This document shows positions 50,682 to 59,621 of a stretch of 64,000 nt of DNA, in pieces. Below the pieces are notes generated by a model that worked only from the letters and a program-made list of their open reading frames with translations, was not told the origin of the DNA and ran no database searches. How positions within the stretch are numbered: position 1 is the first letter of the stretch; each line of letters begins with the position of its first letter. The position numbers and the translations under genes are program-made. The stretch comes from Streptomyces sp. NBC_00271 (GTDB taxonomy: Bacteria > Actinomycetota > Actinomycetes > Streptomycetales > Streptomycetaceae), in contig NZ_CP108070.1 in assembly GCF_036178845.1 (NCBI RefSeq), forward strand, positions 744,001-808,000. The letters run 5' to 3'.

Positions 50682-52043
50682 ATGACCATGCCCACGACAT
50701 CCGACACTCCGCGTGATTTTCCCCCCGCCGCCCCGCCCGCGCTGAAGGCCCGGCTGGCCTCCGGGCTGCGCGGCGTCACCCTCGACACGCGCCCGCTGGC
50801 GCACCCCGTCTTCCGGCGCCTGTTGATCGGGCAGAGCGCGGCCTACGTCGGGACCATGGTCACCGGCGTCACCATCCCGGTACAGATCTACGCGCTGTCG
50901 CGGTCGTCGCTGTCCGTGGGGCTGACGGGACTGGCCGGCCTCGTGCCGCTCGTGGTCTTCGGCCTGTACGGCGGTGCCATCGCCGACCGGTTCGACCGCC
51001 GTGTGCTGTACCTGGCGTCGGCATGCCTCACCTGGGTGACCACGCTCGCCCTGCTGCTTCAGGCAGTCACCGATCTGCGCTCGGTTCCCCTCATTCTCGC
51101 CCTCGTCGCCGTCCAGGCCGGCGCCTTCGCCGTGTCGTCCGCCGCCCGGGGCGCGATCATTCCCCGCATCGTTCCGACACCCCTGGTACCCGCCGCGAAC
51201 ACGCTGTACTTCACCGCTGGCAACGTCGGGCAGGTCGCCGGGCCGCTTGTGGCGGGCATCCTGATCTCACTGCCGAACGGCTACTGCTGGGCCTACGGCG
51301 CCGACGCCCTGCTGTTCTCTCTCCTGCTGTACTCGGCCGTTCACCTGCCCCCGATCATGCCGACCGGATCGGGGGCCCGGACCGGTGGGCTGCGCTCGGT
51401 CTTCGACGGGCTGCGGTTCATCGCTGCCGCCCCCGTGCTGTGGATGTCCTTCGCGGTCGACATCGCCGCGATGACGTTGGCCATGCCGACCGCCCTGTTC
51501 CCGGAAGCGGCACAGGTGCGCTTCGGCGGAGGAGTGGGGCTGCTGTACTCGGCCATCGCCGTCGGGTCGGTCGTAGCGGGGCTCTTCAGCGGATGGATCG
51601 GACGCGTGCGCCGCCAAGGCCGGGCACTGGCCGTCGCCGTCACGGCCTGGGCGGCGGCCATCGCCCTCGCGGGCACCGTCCACCACCTCCTCGCCGCCGC
51701 GGCCCTACTGGCCGCTGCCGGAGCGGCGGACCTCGTCAGCGCGGTCTACCGCGAGACGATTCTGCAAACCTACGCACCCGACGCCATGCGCGGCCGTCTG
51801 CAAGGCGTCTTCACCGTCGTCGTCGCCGGCGGTCCCCGCCTCGGAGACCTGCGCGCCGGCGCCATGGCCTCCGCCACCGGTCTCGGGCTCGCATGGACAG
51901 GCAGCTCGCTGCTCTGCATGATCGTCGTCATCGTCGGCACACTGCTCGTGCGACCGTTCTGGCGCTATGCCGTCACCTCGGTACAGCCTCCGTCCCCACC
52001 GACGCAGCCCTCCCCGCCCGCCGTTGACCCGCTCAGTCGGTGA
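50682..52043 (+). CDS. MFS transporter (EntS/enterobactin-exporter-like)
   Basis: A ~453-aa major facilitator with about 12 helices. The N-terminal loop motif FGLYGGAIADRFDRRVLY (MFS motif A between helices 2 and 3) is intact, then AANTLYFTAGNVGQVAGPLVAGILI, SAVYRETILQTYAPDAMRGRLQGVF, and a Pro-rich tail. This resembles the EntS/siderophore- or drug-exporter subgroup (DHA3). Start codon choice among GTG 50679, ATG 50682 and ATG 50688 is open. It is divergent from the AraC regulator and presumably under its control. Confidence 0.85.
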   Translation: MTMPTTSDTPRDFPPAAPPALKARLASGLRGVTLDTRPLAHPVFRRLLIGQSAAYVGTMVTGVTIPVQIYALSRSSLSVGLTGLAGLVPLVVFGLYGGAIADRFDRRVLYLASACLTWVTTLALLLQAVTDLRSVPLILALVAVQAGAFAVSSAARGAIIPRIVPTPLVPAANTLYFTAGNVGQVAGPLVAGILISLPNGYCWAYGADALLFSLLLYSAVHLPPIMPTGSGARTGGLRSVFDGLRFIAAAPVLWMSFAVDIAAMTLAMPTALFPEAAQVRFGGGVGLLYSAIAVGSVVAGLFSGWIGRVRRQGRALAVAVTAWAAAIALAGTVHHLLAAAALLAAAGAADLVSAVYRETILQTYAPDAMRGRLQGVFTVVVAGGPRLGDLRAGAMASATGLGLAWTGSSLLCMIVVIVGTLLVRPFWRYAVTSVQPPSPPTQPSPPAVDPLSR

Positions 52044-53484
52044 GGCCCAGCGCCCCCGCTGCCTGGATCGCCAGCCAGACCTCGGCCAGGGCTCCCGTCG
52101 ACGTCAGGTCACGATCGGCGAGTGCGCCGAAGCGGCGCAGCCGGTAGGCGAGGGTGTTGGGGTGGATGTGGAGCGCGGCCGCAGCCGTCTCGGTACGGCG
52201 GTCGCGCTCCATCCAGGTGCGGGCGGAGACCAGCAGATGCGAGTCATGGGCCTCGTCGTAGCGCAGGACCTCGCCGAGCACGTGCTCGACCAGCGCGGTC
52301 AGGACAGCGGGGTCGTCGGGCAGCCACCGGCCCGTCGAGTCGTCGCCGTATCGGACGACGGGGCGGCCCGACTCCACGGCCTTGGAGACCGCCCAGAGCG
52401 CTTCGCGCTGGGCGACCTTCAGTGCGGCGCCCGGCAGGAAGGGGCGGCTGATCCCGGCCGCGACGGCCGGGAGCTCACCGACGGCCGCCGCCAGTTCCGG
52501 TGCCCCCAGGACGTAGCGGTCCTCGCCCCGGGTGAGCAGTAGATGGGGTCGGTCCTCCAGACAGCGCAGCAGCGCCTCGTCGGTGGTGTGGCGCACTACG
52601 AGGAGTACGGTGTCGCCCTCGATCGCGTGCCGGGCGAGCCGGCGGCGCGCCGCCTCCGGGTCGAGCACCTCCTGCAGCAGTTCGGCCAGCGTCTCCGCGC
52701 CCTCGCGGCGCAGCGTCTCGCGTTCGTTGCGTACCATCGCCAGCCGCAGCGCCGCCACGGTGGCGATGTGCTGGACGACGGCGAGTCCCGCGGGCTGGGC
52801 GCCCTGACGCTCGTATGCGACGAGAAAGCCCGCCGGGCCCCCGGGCGCGGGCACCGGGAGGACGAATCCGCCGGGGATCGTCGGTGGAGCGTCGACGGAA
52901 GCGGGCAGGACAGCGGGATCCGGTACGGGAACGCCGGGCAGGAGGGGGCGGCCCTGCGGCGTGCAGAGGTGGACGTCGTATCCCGACAGGCCTTCGAGAC
53001 GGCGCAGAAGTGTCGGTGTGTCGAGGTCCTCGGCGACCAGCCAGCGCAGCGCGCCGAAGACCTGGAGCTGCGCGCCCAGCCGGTGCCGGGCGTCCTCCTG
53101 GGCCGCGGCGGCGATCTCCTGGGCGACGGCGATGAAGGGGACGGCGAGCGGCACTTCGAGGACCGGGAAGCCCCGCTCCTCCGCCGCCTGGAAGAACGCG
53201 TCGTGCAGCGGGGGCATGTGCAGCTGCGCGGAGAGCGCGAGAGCGGATACCCCGGCGTCGTCCAGCCGCTCCAGATAGGCACGCTGTCCGGCCGCGGTAC
53301 GGGGGACCGCCAGGCCCGCCGTCATGATCACCTCGGCGCCCAGGAGCCAGGGCGTCGGATCGGCGAGCTCGCTGGCGTGCGCCCAGGACACGGACCGGTG
53401 CAGACCGCCGCTGCCGGCCTTCACGGAGAGCTGGAGTGCCGGGAAGGAGAGCAGGTCCCCGACGGTGAGTTTGTTGCTGGCCAC
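52033..53484 (-). CDS. PucR family transcriptional regulator
   Basis: A 483-aa PucR-type activator. It has an N-terminal purine catabolism-like sensory domain (LTVGDLLSFPALQLSVKAGSGGLHRSVSWAHASELADPTPWLLGAEVIMTAGL), a middle GGDEF-like domain, and the C-terminal CdaR helix-turn-helix (ERDRRTETAAAALHIHPNTLAYRLRRFGALADRDL). The GTG at 53484 (VASNKLTVGDLL) is preferred; longer forms read promoter DNA. It is divergent from an NCS1 permease operon with a ~103-bp gap and overlaps the MFS 3' end by 11 bp. It likely activates the permease operon. Confidence 0.9.
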   Translation of the reverse strand: MASNKLTVGDLLSFPALQLSVKAGSGGLHRSVSWAHASELADPTPWLLGAEVIMTAGLAVPRTAAGQRAYLERLDDAGVSALALSAQLHMPPLHDAFFQAAEERGFPVLEVPLAVPFIAVAQEIAAAAQEDARHRLGAQLQVFGALRWLVAEDLDTPTLLRRLEGLSGYDVHLCTPQGRPLLPGVPVPDPAVLPASVDAPPTIPGGFVLPVPAPGGPAGFLVAYERQGAQPAGLAVVQHIATVAALRLAMVRNERETLRREGAETLAELLQEVLDPEAARRRLARHAIEGDTVLLVVRHTTDEALLRCLEDRPHLLLTRGEDRYVLGAPELAAAVGELPAVAAGISRPFLPGAALKVAQREALWAVSKAVESGRPVVRYGDDSTGRWLPDDPAVLTALVEHVLGEVLRYDEAHDSHLLVSARTWMERDRRTETAAAALHIHPNTLAYRLRRFGALADRDLTSTGALAEVWLAIQAAGALGLTD

Positions 53485-53587
53485 ACAAAACAGCGTACGT
53501 CTCTGTGATGGACACAATTGTCGCTGGTCAGCCATGGGCCACACACTGTGAAACCGTCCCCCTGCATGAACGGAAGGTGGAGCGCCC
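53485..53587. promoter_or_regulatory. Divergent PucR/permease control region
   Basis: A GACACAATTGTCGC motif at 53511-53524 includes the perfect palindrome ACAATTGT (53514-53521), the most AT-rich and symmetric part of the gap between the regulator and the permease. It is a candidate PucR binding site. GGAAGGTGGAG at 53571-53581 is the ribosome site of the permease gene. Confidence 0.4.
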
Positions 53588-55123
53588 GTGACGAGCTCGA
53601 TCACCGAAATCGAGACCTATGGTGTCGAGCGGATCCCGGACGAGGACCGCACGGCCCGCCCGCTCGATCTGTTCCGGCTCGCCTTCGGCGGTGCCAACAC
53701 CTTCGCGACCTGTGTGCTGGGCGCCTTCCCGATCCTCTTCGGACTCTCCTTCTGGCAGGGGCTCGCGGCGACCGTCCTCGGCCTCGTGGCGGGTGCGCTG
53801 CTGCTGGCCCCGATGGCACTGTTCGGCCCTGCCAACGGCACGAACAACGCCGTCTCCTCCTCCGCGCACCTGGGCGTGCACGGCCGGGTCGTCGGCTCGT
53901 TCCTGTCCCTACTCACCGCCGTCGCGTTCTTCTCGATCTCTGTGTGGTCCTCGGGGGACGCGCTCGTCGGCGGCGCGCACCGGCTCGTCCACGTCCCCGA
54001 GTCGGACGTCACCTACGGCATCGCGTACGCGATCTTCGCCGGGCTCGTGCTCGTCGTCTGCGTCTACGGCTTCCGGTTCATGCTGCTGGTCAACAAGATC
54101 GCGGTGCTGGCGGCATCGGCCCTCTTCGTGCTCGGTGCCTTCGCCTTCGCGGGCGACTTCGACCCCGGTTACGCGGGAACCTTCGCCTCCACCGCCGACC
54201 CGCTGTTCTGGCCGTCTTTCATCGGCGCCGCGCTGATCGTGCTCTCCAACCCGGTCTCCTTCGGCGCATTCCTCGGTGACTGGTCCCGCTACATCCCGGC
54301 CGGGACTCCGCGCCGCCGGGTGATGGGGGCCGCGTTCCTCGCCCAGATCGCGACCCTGCTGCCGTTCCTCTTCGGCCTGGCCACCGCGTCGATCATCGCG
54401 TCGAAGGCCGCGAAGTACGTCGACCCGGCCGCCCCGAACTACGTGGGCGGACTGCTCGCGATCTCGCCCGGCTGGTACTTCCTGCCGCTCTGCCTGATCG
54501 CCCTGATCGGCGGCCTCTCCACCGGCACGACGTCCCTGTACGGCACGGGGCTCGACTTCTCCAGCGTCTTCACACGCTTCAGCCGCGTCCAGGCCACCTT
54601 CTTCATCGGCGCCCTGTCCATCGCGTTCATCTTCGCCGGCCGCTTCGCGCTCAACCTCGCGCAGTCCATCTCCACCTTCGCCACGCTGATCATCACCTGC
54701 ACGGCACCGTGGATGATCGTCATGACGCTCGGCTATGTCACCCGGCGCGGCTGGTACGACGCGGACGCGCTGCAGGTCTTCAACCGCCGCCAGCGTGGGG
54801 GCCGCTACTGGTTCACGCACGGCTGGAACTGGCGCGGCATGTCCACCTGGCTCGTCTCCGCCGTCGTGGCGCTCCTCTTCACCAACCTGCCCGGCCAGTT
54901 CGTCGGCCCGCTGGGCAACCTCGCGGGCGGTACGGACATCTCGCTGCCGGTCGGCCTCGCCCTCGCGGTCGTGCTCTACCTCGCCCTGCTCACTCTGTTC
55001 CCCGAGCCGCGCGCCGTGTACGGACCGGCCGGACCCCGCTTCGTCCGGGCGTCGGACACCCCGGTGCCGCCGATCACCGGCGATACCGAGGAGATCGTCC
55101 CCGAACCCGCCGCGGCCCGCTGA
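53588..55123 (+). CDS. NCS1 family cytosine/purine permease
   Basis: A 511-aa 12-helix transporter. Family blocks: DRTARPLDLFRLAFGGANTFATCVLGAFPI, FWQGLAATVLGLVAGALLLAPMALFGPANGTNNAVSSSAHLGVHGRVVGSFLSLL, SFGAFLGDWSRYIPAGTPRRRVM (the W-SRY signature), and a long Tyr/Pro-rich tail. NCS1 proteins import nucleobases, hydantoins or allantoin by H+ or Na+ symport. Its operon partner is an aldehyde dehydrogenase, so the substrate may be a nitrogen-rich compound, possibly an amine. GTG start with a good ribosome site. Confidence 0.9.
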   Translation: MTSSITEIETYGVERIPDEDRTARPLDLFRLAFGGANTFATCVLGAFPILFGLSFWQGLAATVLGLVAGALLLAPMALFGPANGTNNAVSSSAHLGVHGRVVGSFLSLLTAVAFFSISVWSSGDALVGGAHRLVHVPESDVTYGIAYAIFAGLVLVVCVYGFRFMLLVNKIAVLAASALFVLGAFAFAGDFDPGYAGTFASTADPLFWPSFIGAALIVLSNPVSFGAFLGDWSRYIPAGTPRRRVMGAAFLAQIATLLPFLFGLATASIIASKAAKYVDPAAPNYVGGLLAISPGWYFLPLCLIALIGGLSTGTTSLYGTGLDFSSVFTRFSRVQATFFIGALSIAFIFAGRFALNLAQSISTFATLIITCTAPWMIVMTLGYVTRRGWYDADALQVFNRRQRGGRYWFTHGWNWRGMSTWLVSAVVALLFTNLPGQFVGPLGNLAGGTDISLPVGLALAVVLYLALLTLFPEPRAVYGPAGPRFVRASDTPVPPITGDTEEIVPEPAAAR

Positions 55124-55196
55124 GGCCTCACTCCCCCGTAACCGAACGCCAGCCGTTCCGGCCCCTCCGCCGAACGCCCGTGACCAGGAGCCGTGC

Positions 55197-55598
55197 ATGA
55201 GCACCACCACCGTCCAGGAAGTCCGGACCGCCGCGGACGCGCTTGTCGCCGCCTTCGCCGAGGGCCGCCTCGACGACTACTTCGGCGCCTTCGCCCCCGA
55301 CGCGACCTTCATCTTCCACACCACCCCGCAGCGGCTCGGCTCCACGGCCGAGTACCGCGCGCTCTGGCAGCAGTGGGTGGAACAGGACGGCTTCCGCATC
55401 CTCGGCTGCACCTCGTCGGCACAGCTGATCCAGCACTTCGGCGACACCGCCGTATTCAGTCACGACGTCGAAACCCGGGTCGCCACCAACGCCGGCGAGG
55501 AAACGGTCCACGAGCGGGAGACCATCGTCTTCACCCACGCCGACGACGGCGGCTGGGTCGCCGTCCACGAGCACCTGTCCGCCCGTACCGCCGCCTGA
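55197..55598 (+). CDS. NTF2-like (SnoaL/DUF4440-type) protein
   Basis: A 133-aa cone-fold protein: TAADALVAAFAEGRLDDYFGAFAPDATFIFHTTPQRLGSTAEYRALWQQWVEQDGFRI and ETIVFTHADDGGWVAVHEHLS. This is the nuclear-transport-factor-2-like fold often used by isomerases or as a calcium/calmodulin kinase association-type domain. AGGAG precedes the ATG at 55197. It lies between the permease and aldehyde dehydrogenase genes (73 bp and 15 bp gaps). The reaction is unknown. Confidence 0.82.
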   Translation: MSTTTVQEVRTAADALVAAFAEGRLDDYFGAFAPDATFIFHTTPQRLGSTAEYRALWQQWVEQDGFRILGCTSSAQLIQHFGDTAVFSHDVETRVATNAGEETVHERETIVFTHADDGGWVAVHEHLSARTAA

Positions 55599-55613
55599 CC
55601 AGGAGAGACGTTC

Positions 55614-57053
55614 ATGAGCACCACCTTCCGCAACTACATCGACGGTGCGTTCGCGGACGCCTCGGACGGCCGCACGCTCGATGTGGTGGACCCCACCACT
55701 GGTGACGTCTACGCGACCTCCCCGCTCTCGGGGGCGGCGGACGTCGACGCGGCGATGGCCGCCGCGGCCGCGGCGTTCCCCGTCTGGCGCGACACCACGC
55801 CGTCCGTGCGGCAGCGCGCGCTGTTGAAGATCGCCGACGCGATGGAGGCACGGGCCGACGAACTGGTCGCCGCGGAGAGCCGGGACACCGGCAAGCCGCT
55901 CCACCTCACCCGCAGCGAGGAACTCGCCCCCGCCATCGACCAGGTCCGCTTCTTCGCGGGCGCGGCCCGCATGCTGGAGGGCCGCTCGGCCGGCGAGTAC
56001 ATGGAGGGGATGACCTCCATCATCCGCCGCGAGCCGGTCGGTGTGTGCGCGCAGGTGGCGCCGTGGAACTACCCCCTGCTGATGGCGGTGTGGAAGTTCG
56101 CCCCGGCGCTCGCGGCAGGCAACGCGGTGGTCCTCAAGCCCTCGGACACCACCCCGGCCTCCACGGTGCTGATCGCCGAGATCATCGGCGGTGTCCTGGA
56201 GGAGCTGGCGCTGCCCCGCGGAATCTTCAACGTGATCTGCGGCGACCGTGAGACCGGCCGCCTGATGGTGGAGCACCCGACCCCCGCGATGGCCTCCATC
56301 ACAGGTTCGGTACGCGCCGGCATCCAGGTCGCCCAGAGCGCGGCCAAGGACGTCAAGCGGGTCCACCTGGAGCTCGGCGGCAAGGCCCCCGCTGTGATCT
56401 TCGAGGACGCCGACCTGACGAAGGCGGTCGAGGACCTGGTGGTCGGCGGCTTCTTCAACGCCGGTCAGGACTGCACGGCCGCGACCCGCGTCCTGGTCCA
56501 CGAGTCGGTCCACGACGAGTTCGTCGCCGCCCTCGCCAAGGCCGCGGCCGACACCAGGACCGGGCAGCCGGACGACGAGGACGTGCTGTACGGACCGCTC
56601 AACAACGCGAACCAGCTCGCCCAGGTCAGCGGCTTCATCGAACGCCTCCCCGAGCACGCCACGATCGAGGCGGGCGGCCACCGGGTCGGCGAGAAGGGCT
56701 ACTTCTACGCCCCGACCGTGGTCTCCGGCCTCAAGCAGGACGACGAGATCATCCAGAACGAGGTCTTCGGCCCGGTCATCACCGTCCAGTCCTTCACGGA
56801 CGAGGCCCAGGCCGTGCGGTACGCCAACGGCGTCGACTACGCACTGGCCTCTTCCGTGTGGACCAAGGACCACGCGCGGGCGATGCGGATGTCGAAGAAC
56901 CTCGACTTCGGATGTGTGTGGATCAACACCCACATGGCCCTCGTCGCCGAGATGCCGCACGGCGGCTTCAAGAAGTCCGGCTACGGCAAGGACCTCTCCG
57001 CGTACGGCTTCGAGGACTACACCCGGATCAAGCACGTCATGACGTCGCTCTGA
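55614..57053 (+). CDS. NAD-dependent aldehyde dehydrogenase (gamma-aminobutyraldehyde dehydrogenase-like)
   Basis: A 479-aa ALDH. Catalytic Cys287 (FFNAGQDCTAATR), Glu253 (LELGGKAP), the NAD loop APWNYPLLMAVWKFAPALAAGN, SITGSVRAGIQVA and IQNEVFGPVITVQSF are intact. MPHGGFKKSGYGKDLSAYGFEDYTRIKHVM is a typical C-terminal end. The overall pattern is like 4-aminobutyraldehyde/betaine aldehyde dehydrogenases (PuuC/PatD type). It would oxidise an aldehyde derived from the imported amine or nucleobase-like substrate. Last gene of the PucR-linked operon. Confidence 0.88.
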   Translation: MSTTFRNYIDGAFADASDGRTLDVVDPTTGDVYATSPLSGAADVDAAMAAAAAAFPVWRDTTPSVRQRALLKIADAMEARADELVAAESRDTGKPLHLTRSEELAPAIDQVRFFAGAARMLEGRSAGEYMEGMTSIIRREPVGVCAQVAPWNYPLLMAVWKFAPALAAGNAVVLKPSDTTPASTVLIAEIIGGVLEELALPRGIFNVICGDRETGRLMVEHPTPAMASITGSVRAGIQVAQSAAKDVKRVHLELGGKAPAVIFEDADLTKAVEDLVVGGFFNAGQDCTAATRVLVHESVHDEFVAALAKAAADTRTGQPDDEDVLYGPLNNANQLAQVSGFIERLPEHATIEAGGHRVGEKGYFYAPTVVSGLKQDDEIIQNEVFGPVITVQSFTDEAQAVRYANGVDYALASSVWTKDHARAMRMSKNLDFGCVWINTHMALVAEMPHGGFKKSGYGKDLSAYGFEDYTRIKHVMTSL

Positions 57054-57071
57054 CTTCCAGCTGACATCCAG

Positions 57072-57118
57072 GAACGCGTCGGCCGCCCCGGGCCTGCCCC
57101 GGGGCGGCCGACGCGTTC
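57072..57118 (+). terminator. Strong hairpin terminator after the aldehyde dehydrogenase
   Basis: A perfect 21-bp stem (57072-57092 with 57098-57118; arm GAACGCGTCGGCCGCCCCGGG) and a 5-base loop lie 18 bp after the stop codon. No T tract, as usual in actinomycetes. Confidence 0.85.
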
Positions 57119-57272
57119 TCGTGGGCCGGGCCCGGAGAATCCGCACAACAGCGCCACACGGACTGCACACAGGCTTTCGAAAGCCTCGTTAGCGTTGCTG
57201 GCTGCTCGATCCCACGTGCGAGCGCGACCAGGCCCGGCGGGGCGACGGCATGTCAACTCAGGAAGACCGCAA

Positions 57273-58130
57273 ATGGACTACTGCTCCTCGTGTCGGCGGC
57301 ATCTCAATGGCGCCCTGGTATGTCCCGGGTGCGGCGCCTACGCTCCGGACATCGCACCGGCCGGCGCCGACCGTGGCATCGTCCCGACCTGGGTCGGCAT
57401 GGCGCCGACGGGCACGGCGGTGAGCGCATCGGTGCCGTGGGAGTACACGGCCTCGGAGGCGTGGCACGACCACCCTCTTGATGATGGGGCAGCGGTCGAG
57501 GCCGGTCTGGAGGAGGCCTCGCAGACCGACCCGTACGGCGACCTCGAGGGCGCGCCGCCCGCACCGCAGGGGCGGGCGGCGCGGCGGCGCCAGCTGGCCC
57601 GCTGGAAGAAGAACCAGCGCCGGGCCGTGGTCGCGACTGCCGTCGCACTCGTCGGAGGCGGTCTGACCGTCGCCTCGATGGACCGGCAGTCCGGCGACCG
57701 AGCACAGGCGGCGACAGCGCCGGACGTCGAGACGATGGGCACCGCGGACGAACAGGCGGCCGAGCAGCCCCGCCCGTCGTCGACACAACCTGAAACCCAC
57801 GTGTCTTCGCACACTCCCGCCGCGCAGTCGCCCAGGACCGACCCTGCACGCCGGCAGTCCGCCGCCGCCCCGTCCCACGTCACGCCGACGAGCGCTCAGC
57901 CGTTCGCCGCTGCCTCTCCTCAGCCGACGGCGGCGTCGGCGACCCCGCAGCCTCTGGCCGCCTCCCCCTCCTCCATCGGAACGGTGCCCGACCACACCAG
58001 TACGTCGGCGCAGGAGACGTCCGCGCCTGCCGGCGCCGCCAGCCCGGCCTCGGGCACACCGCAGACGAGCCCCGCGCACACAACGACTTCGCCTTCACAC
58101 ATCTGCCTGCTCCTGGTGTGCCTCGGCTGA
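57273..58130 (+). CDS. Zinc-ribbon protein with one transmembrane helix and Pro/Ser/Thr-rich exterior
   Basis: A 285-aa protein of unknown function. The N-terminus MDYCSSCRRHLNGALVCPGCGAYAPDIAP holds a CxxC...CxxC zinc ribbon. A basic stretch (RAARRRQLARWKKNQRRA) precedes a single hydrophobic helix (VVATAVALVGGGLTVASM), then ~140 residues rich in Ala, Pro, Ser, Thr, Gln, ending with two Cys near the tail (SHICLLLVCLG). Topology would be zinc ribbon in the cytosol and a flexible exterior. I chose ATG 57273 because the zinc ribbon begins there. No operon partner. Confidence 0.7.
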   Translation: MDYCSSCRRHLNGALVCPGCGAYAPDIAPAGADRGIVPTWVGMAPTGTAVSASVPWEYTASEAWHDHPLDDGAAVEAGLEEASQTDPYGDLEGAPPAPQGRAARRRQLARWKKNQRRAVVATAVALVGGGLTVASMDRQSGDRAQAATAPDVETMGTADEQAAEQPRPSSTQPETHVSSHTPAAQSPRTDPARRQSAAAPSHVTPTSAQPFAAASPQPTAASATPQPLAASPSSIGTVPDHTSTSAQETSAPAGAASPASGTPQTSPAHTTTSPSHICLLLVCLG

Positions 58131-58205
58131 CCGGGCCGAACGTCTCGACCTGCTGAGGCGGGAGGTCGGCCCCCGATCCTCCGGGCGAGGAATGTCGTCG
58201 TTCCC

Positions 58206-58331
58206 TCAGAACACGCGGATCGGGATCTCGGCGGGGGCGGCGAGCAGCTCGGAGAACTCGTCGTCCAGCCGGACCAGTGTGACGGAGACGTCGGCCATGT
58301 CGAGCGACGCGAGGGTGCAGTACTCACCCAC
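58206..58331 (-). pseudogene. C-terminal fragment resembling dihydroxyacetone kinase DhaK
   Basis: On the minus strand the frame reads VGEYCTLASLDMADVSVTLV and RLDDEFSELLAAPAEIPIRV then a stop at 58206. The pattern (GEY.TSLDMAG.SVTL..LDDE...LL.AP) resembles the end of DhaK. It starts at the right edge of the TnpB element, so the element apparently entered a dhaK-like gene and the rest was lost. The family call is tentative. Confidence 0.5.
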
Positions 58332-58402
58332 TTGACTTGCTCTCCCTGCGAAGCAGGGAGATTCTGGCCTTCCTCACCGGGTGCTGTGCCGCTGCGCGGC
58401 AC
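58332..58402 (-). ncRNA. Candidate TnpB right-end/omega-RNA hairpin region
   Basis: Just downstream of and overlapping the tnpB stop are two hairpins on the minus strand: GTGCCGC/GCGGCAC (58386-58402, 3-base loop) and CTCCCTGC-TTC-GCAGGGAG (58342-58360). The region ends in ...GTCAA at 58332 where the dhaK-like sequence begins. In IS200/IS605-type elements the omega RNA runs through the 3' end of tnpB into the right end, with the flanking sequence as guide. This layout matches, but the RNA was not shown. Confidence 0.45.
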
Positions 58403-59621
58403 GAGTTCCGGTGTGGATTCCGTGGCTTCCTGCTTCTTCGCGTTGTGCCGGAACGAGTTCCGGTCTTACCTGCGCTCGACAGGCTGTCACCGCCAGTCCG
58501 GCGGCCTGTTTGACGTTCTTGGCGGCGTTGTGGTCCCGGTCATGGACCGTGCCGCAGGGCGTGCACGTCCAGGTACGCACGTGCAGGGGTTTGGGCCCGT
58601 CCTTGACTCCACAGACCGAGCACACCTGACTGGTGGGCTCGAACCGGCCGACCTTCACAAAGACGCGCCCGTACCGCTGCGCCTTGTACTCCAGCATCGC
58701 GAGGAACCGCGCCCAGCCGGCGTCGTGCACGGACTTGCCGAGCCGGGTGCGCGCGAGGGCTTTCACCGCCAAGTCCTCCACCGCGACCGCTTGGCTTTCG
58801 CGGATCAGGCGGGTGGAAAGCTGGTGGTGGAACTCGCGGCGGGCATCGGCGACCTGCGCATGCGCGCGGGCCACCTTCAAGCGGGCCTTCTCCCGGTTCT
58901 TCGACCGCTTCTGCTTGCGGGACAACTCCCGCTGAGCCTTCTTCAGCTTCTTCTCCGCCCGGCGCAGAAACCGCGGGCTGTCGATCTTCGTCCCGTCCGA
59001 CAGGACCGCGAAATGAGTCAGGCCCAAGTCGATCCCCACAGACGGCAGACCGTCGGCATCCGGCATCCGCGCCAGGTCGGTGTCCGGGTCGCTCTCCACA
59101 ACGAAGGAGGCGAAGTACCGGCCGGCCGCATCCCGGATCACCGTCACGCTGGACGGCACCGAGGGCAGGGTGCGCGACCAGCACACTTTCACCTCGCCGA
59201 TCTTCGGCAGGAGCAGCCGCCCCGCCTCGGTGATCTTCCATCGGGCGTTCGCGGTGAACCGGATCGCCTGGCGGGCATCCCTCTTCGACTTGAAGCGCGG
59301 CGCCCCCACCCGTGCCCCCCGGCGGGCTCCTTTCAAAGACGAGAAGTAGTTGGTGTAGGCGCGCTCCACGTCCCGCAGCGCCTGCTGCAGGATGACTGCC
59401 GACACCTCGGACAGCCACTGCCGCCCGGGGCTCCGCTTCGCCTCGGTGATCAGCGTCTTCGACAGCACGCCCGCACTCGGAAACGCAGCACCCTCCCGCC
59501 GGGCCCGCTCCCGGGCGGCGACCGCGTCGTTGTACACCACCCGCGCACACCCGAACGCCCGCGCCAGCGCAACGCGCTGACCGGGCCCCGGGTCGAGGCG
59601 GAAGGCATACCGAAGCTGCAT
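58374..59621 (-). CDS. tnpB: RNA-guided nuclease TnpB (IS200/IS605 family accessory protein)
   Basis: A 415-aa TnpB/IS1341-type protein. It has the N-terminal MQLRYAFRLDPGPGQRVALARAFGCARVVYNDAV, a RuvC-like core with candidate catalytic residues Asp198 (VGIDLGLTHF), Glu282 (AVEDLAV) and Asp363 (HDRDHNAAKN), and a zinc finger CSVCG...CTPCG between the last two. All key residues are present, so nuclease activity is plausible. No TnpA transposase gene is nearby, so this copy cannot move itself. I placed the start at MQLRYAF (ATG 59621), where the family begins. Confidence 0.92.
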   Translation of the reverse strand: MQLRYAFRLDPGPGQRVALARAFGCARVVYNDAVAARERARREGAAFPSAGVLSKTLITEAKRSPGRQWLSEVSAVILQQALRDVERAYTNYFSSLKGARRGARVGAPRFKSKRDARQAIRFTANARWKITEAGRLLLPKIGEVKVCWSRTLPSVPSSVTVIRDAAGRYFASFVVESDPDTDLARMPDADGLPSVGIDLGLTHFAVLSDGTKIDSPRFLRRAEKKLKKAQRELSRKQKRSKNREKARLKVARAHAQVADARREFHHQLSTRLIRESQAVAVEDLAVKALARTRLGKSVHDAGWARFLAMLEYKAQRYGRVFVKVGRFEPTSQVCSVCGVKDGPKPLHVRTWTCTPCGTVHDRDHNAAKNVKQAAGLAVTACRAQVRPELVPAQREEAGSHGIHTGTRAAQRHSTR

